A program made the translations under genes and the position numbers. A model generated the notes under the pieces. The model did no database searches, was not told the DNA's origin, and worked only from the letters and a program-made list of their open reading frames with translations. A stretch of 29,615 nt of DNA from Owenia fusiformis. Its lineage: Eukaryota; Annelida; Polychaeta; Sabellida; Oweniidae. The DNA is taken from positions 55,044,270 through 55,073,884 of the forward strand of contig CAIIXF020000001.1 of assembly GCA_903813345.2 (NCBI GenBank), in the 5' to 3' direction. This document shows, piece by piece, positions 28,883 to 29,615 of the stretch (the first letter of the stretch is position 1; each line of letters starts with the position of its first letter).

Positions 28883-29615
28883 GTGAGAGCATCTTTAAGT
28901 TGTTTGTTTGTATCTCCAAATCGAGACTTGTATTTTATTGAATCGGTCAATAGAGGAGTTTCTAAATAGCTTCGAAATCTCGCTAAATCTCGTTTTTTCG
29001 TGAGATTTAAAGAGATTTGCACTTTTTACCTACGATGACTTACTTTTCTTTACCGTTGATAGCATATTTGAATCCAGTGACACGTTTTCACCTACAATAG
29101 CTTTGATTTACACAGCTATGTCATTTAAATAATTTTCCATGACATTTTTAAAAAACTTGGGCCAAATCTCCATTGGTAAAATGCTAAAATTCATTAAAAA
29201 TTCATTAAAACCTTGGCTTATATGTATGACAACCAACATTTTCACGTTTAATCACAATATACACATTGACAGTGCCATCCTTAAGTATGTCATTCGAGTT
29301 TCAGATTCAACCAACACTTTTTGATAAATCATGAAATTAAGTGACTATTGCAAGTTTCTAGCATTGAAGTGAATGTAGGATTGGCCCAAGAAAATCAAAG
29401 ACAAACAAGGGTGACATCTATTACGCCAGCGTTATTCAGCTATTTAGAAACTATACAATTGCACCATTATCCCGGCGCATGCTTCGGACAATCGTGATCT
29501 TTTTACATCTTGTACATTTAAATGTCCTCCGTTTGATTCATAATTTAATTTGGGTGATATTTCCATTTTGTTCATAAAAAATATTAGCTAAGGAGACTGT
29601 TCTCAAAACCGGAAC
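28883..29615 (+). other. Intron 3 of the Tyr-rich protein gene, runs off the window
   Basis: Starts at the GTGAGAG donor. Acceptor-like sites at 29061 (GTTGATAG), 29361 (TTTCTAG) and 29439 (TTATTCAG) each meet a stop within a few codons to a dozen codons in phase 1, so the next exon is outside. A small hairpin (AAATCTCGCTAAATCTCG at 28975-28992 with its near-complement at 29001-29018) is the only structure noted. Confidence 0.5.

Noticed and set aside
28666-29022. 118- and 81-codon minus-strand frames and a 77-codon plus-strand frame
   Set aside because: They are shadows of, or read through the donor of, exon 3 of the Tyr-rich protein gene, whose splice sites and strand pattern explain the open sequence.

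Overview
The window looks like AT-rich, gene-poor nuclear DNA from a marine invertebrate, most likely a lophotrochozoan and perhaps a mollusc. The reasons are GT-AG introns of 0.6-3.2 kb with consensus donors, signal-peptide exons followed by phase-1 exons, AATAAA signals, and a dense population of small inverted-repeat elements, minisatellites and GGACGG-tailed repeats. There is no operon, Shine-Dalgarno site, tRNA, rRNA or CRISPR array. Almost every long open frame is a chance frame or part of a repeat. The real coding sequence is in short exons that had to be found from splice sites. The phylum assignment is an inference.

Layout. 1-8600: no gene recognised; a ~170-bp palindromic MITE (544-716), a five-copy minisatellite (1646-1892), a GGACGG-type repeat (2625-2826) and a mariner-like MITE (5303-5854). 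8600-16020: one complete four-exon plus-strand gene. It has a TATA box, an in-frame stop before the ATG, signal peptide, KKR processing site and a C-terminal domain with six cysteines, 96 residues in all. Its introns hold a nested TIR element, a possible 43-residue secreted micro-ORF (14332-14463) and a possible alternative exon (12135-12184). 16190-18390: a run of back-to-back palindromes and inverted-repeat elements. 18626-19690: a composite repeat with ~133-bp tandem units and a GGACGG tail. 19700-23720: two degenerate transposon ends, a TIR element (21368-21910), another palindrome cluster (22027-22513), and an orphan terminal exon (23410-23582) of a gene whose first exons are uncertain. 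24700-29615: the 5' part of a second plus-strand gene for a secreted protein. It has a signal-peptide exon, a tyrosine-rich exon and a beta-type extracellular module, and it runs off the right edge. Its first intron is about 91% filled by four copies of one ~450-bp unit in alternating orientation (24784-27687).

How the parts relate. The well-supported genes both encode secreted products, and every intron in them is phase 1, as expected for modular extracellular proteins. Nothing shows that they act together. The intervening DNA is dominated by non-autonomous hairpin-forming elements, and I saw no autonomous transposase or reverse transcriptase. The best leads are the processed cysteine-rich peptide gene, the tyrosine-rich secreted protein and the fourfold inverted repeat in its intron.
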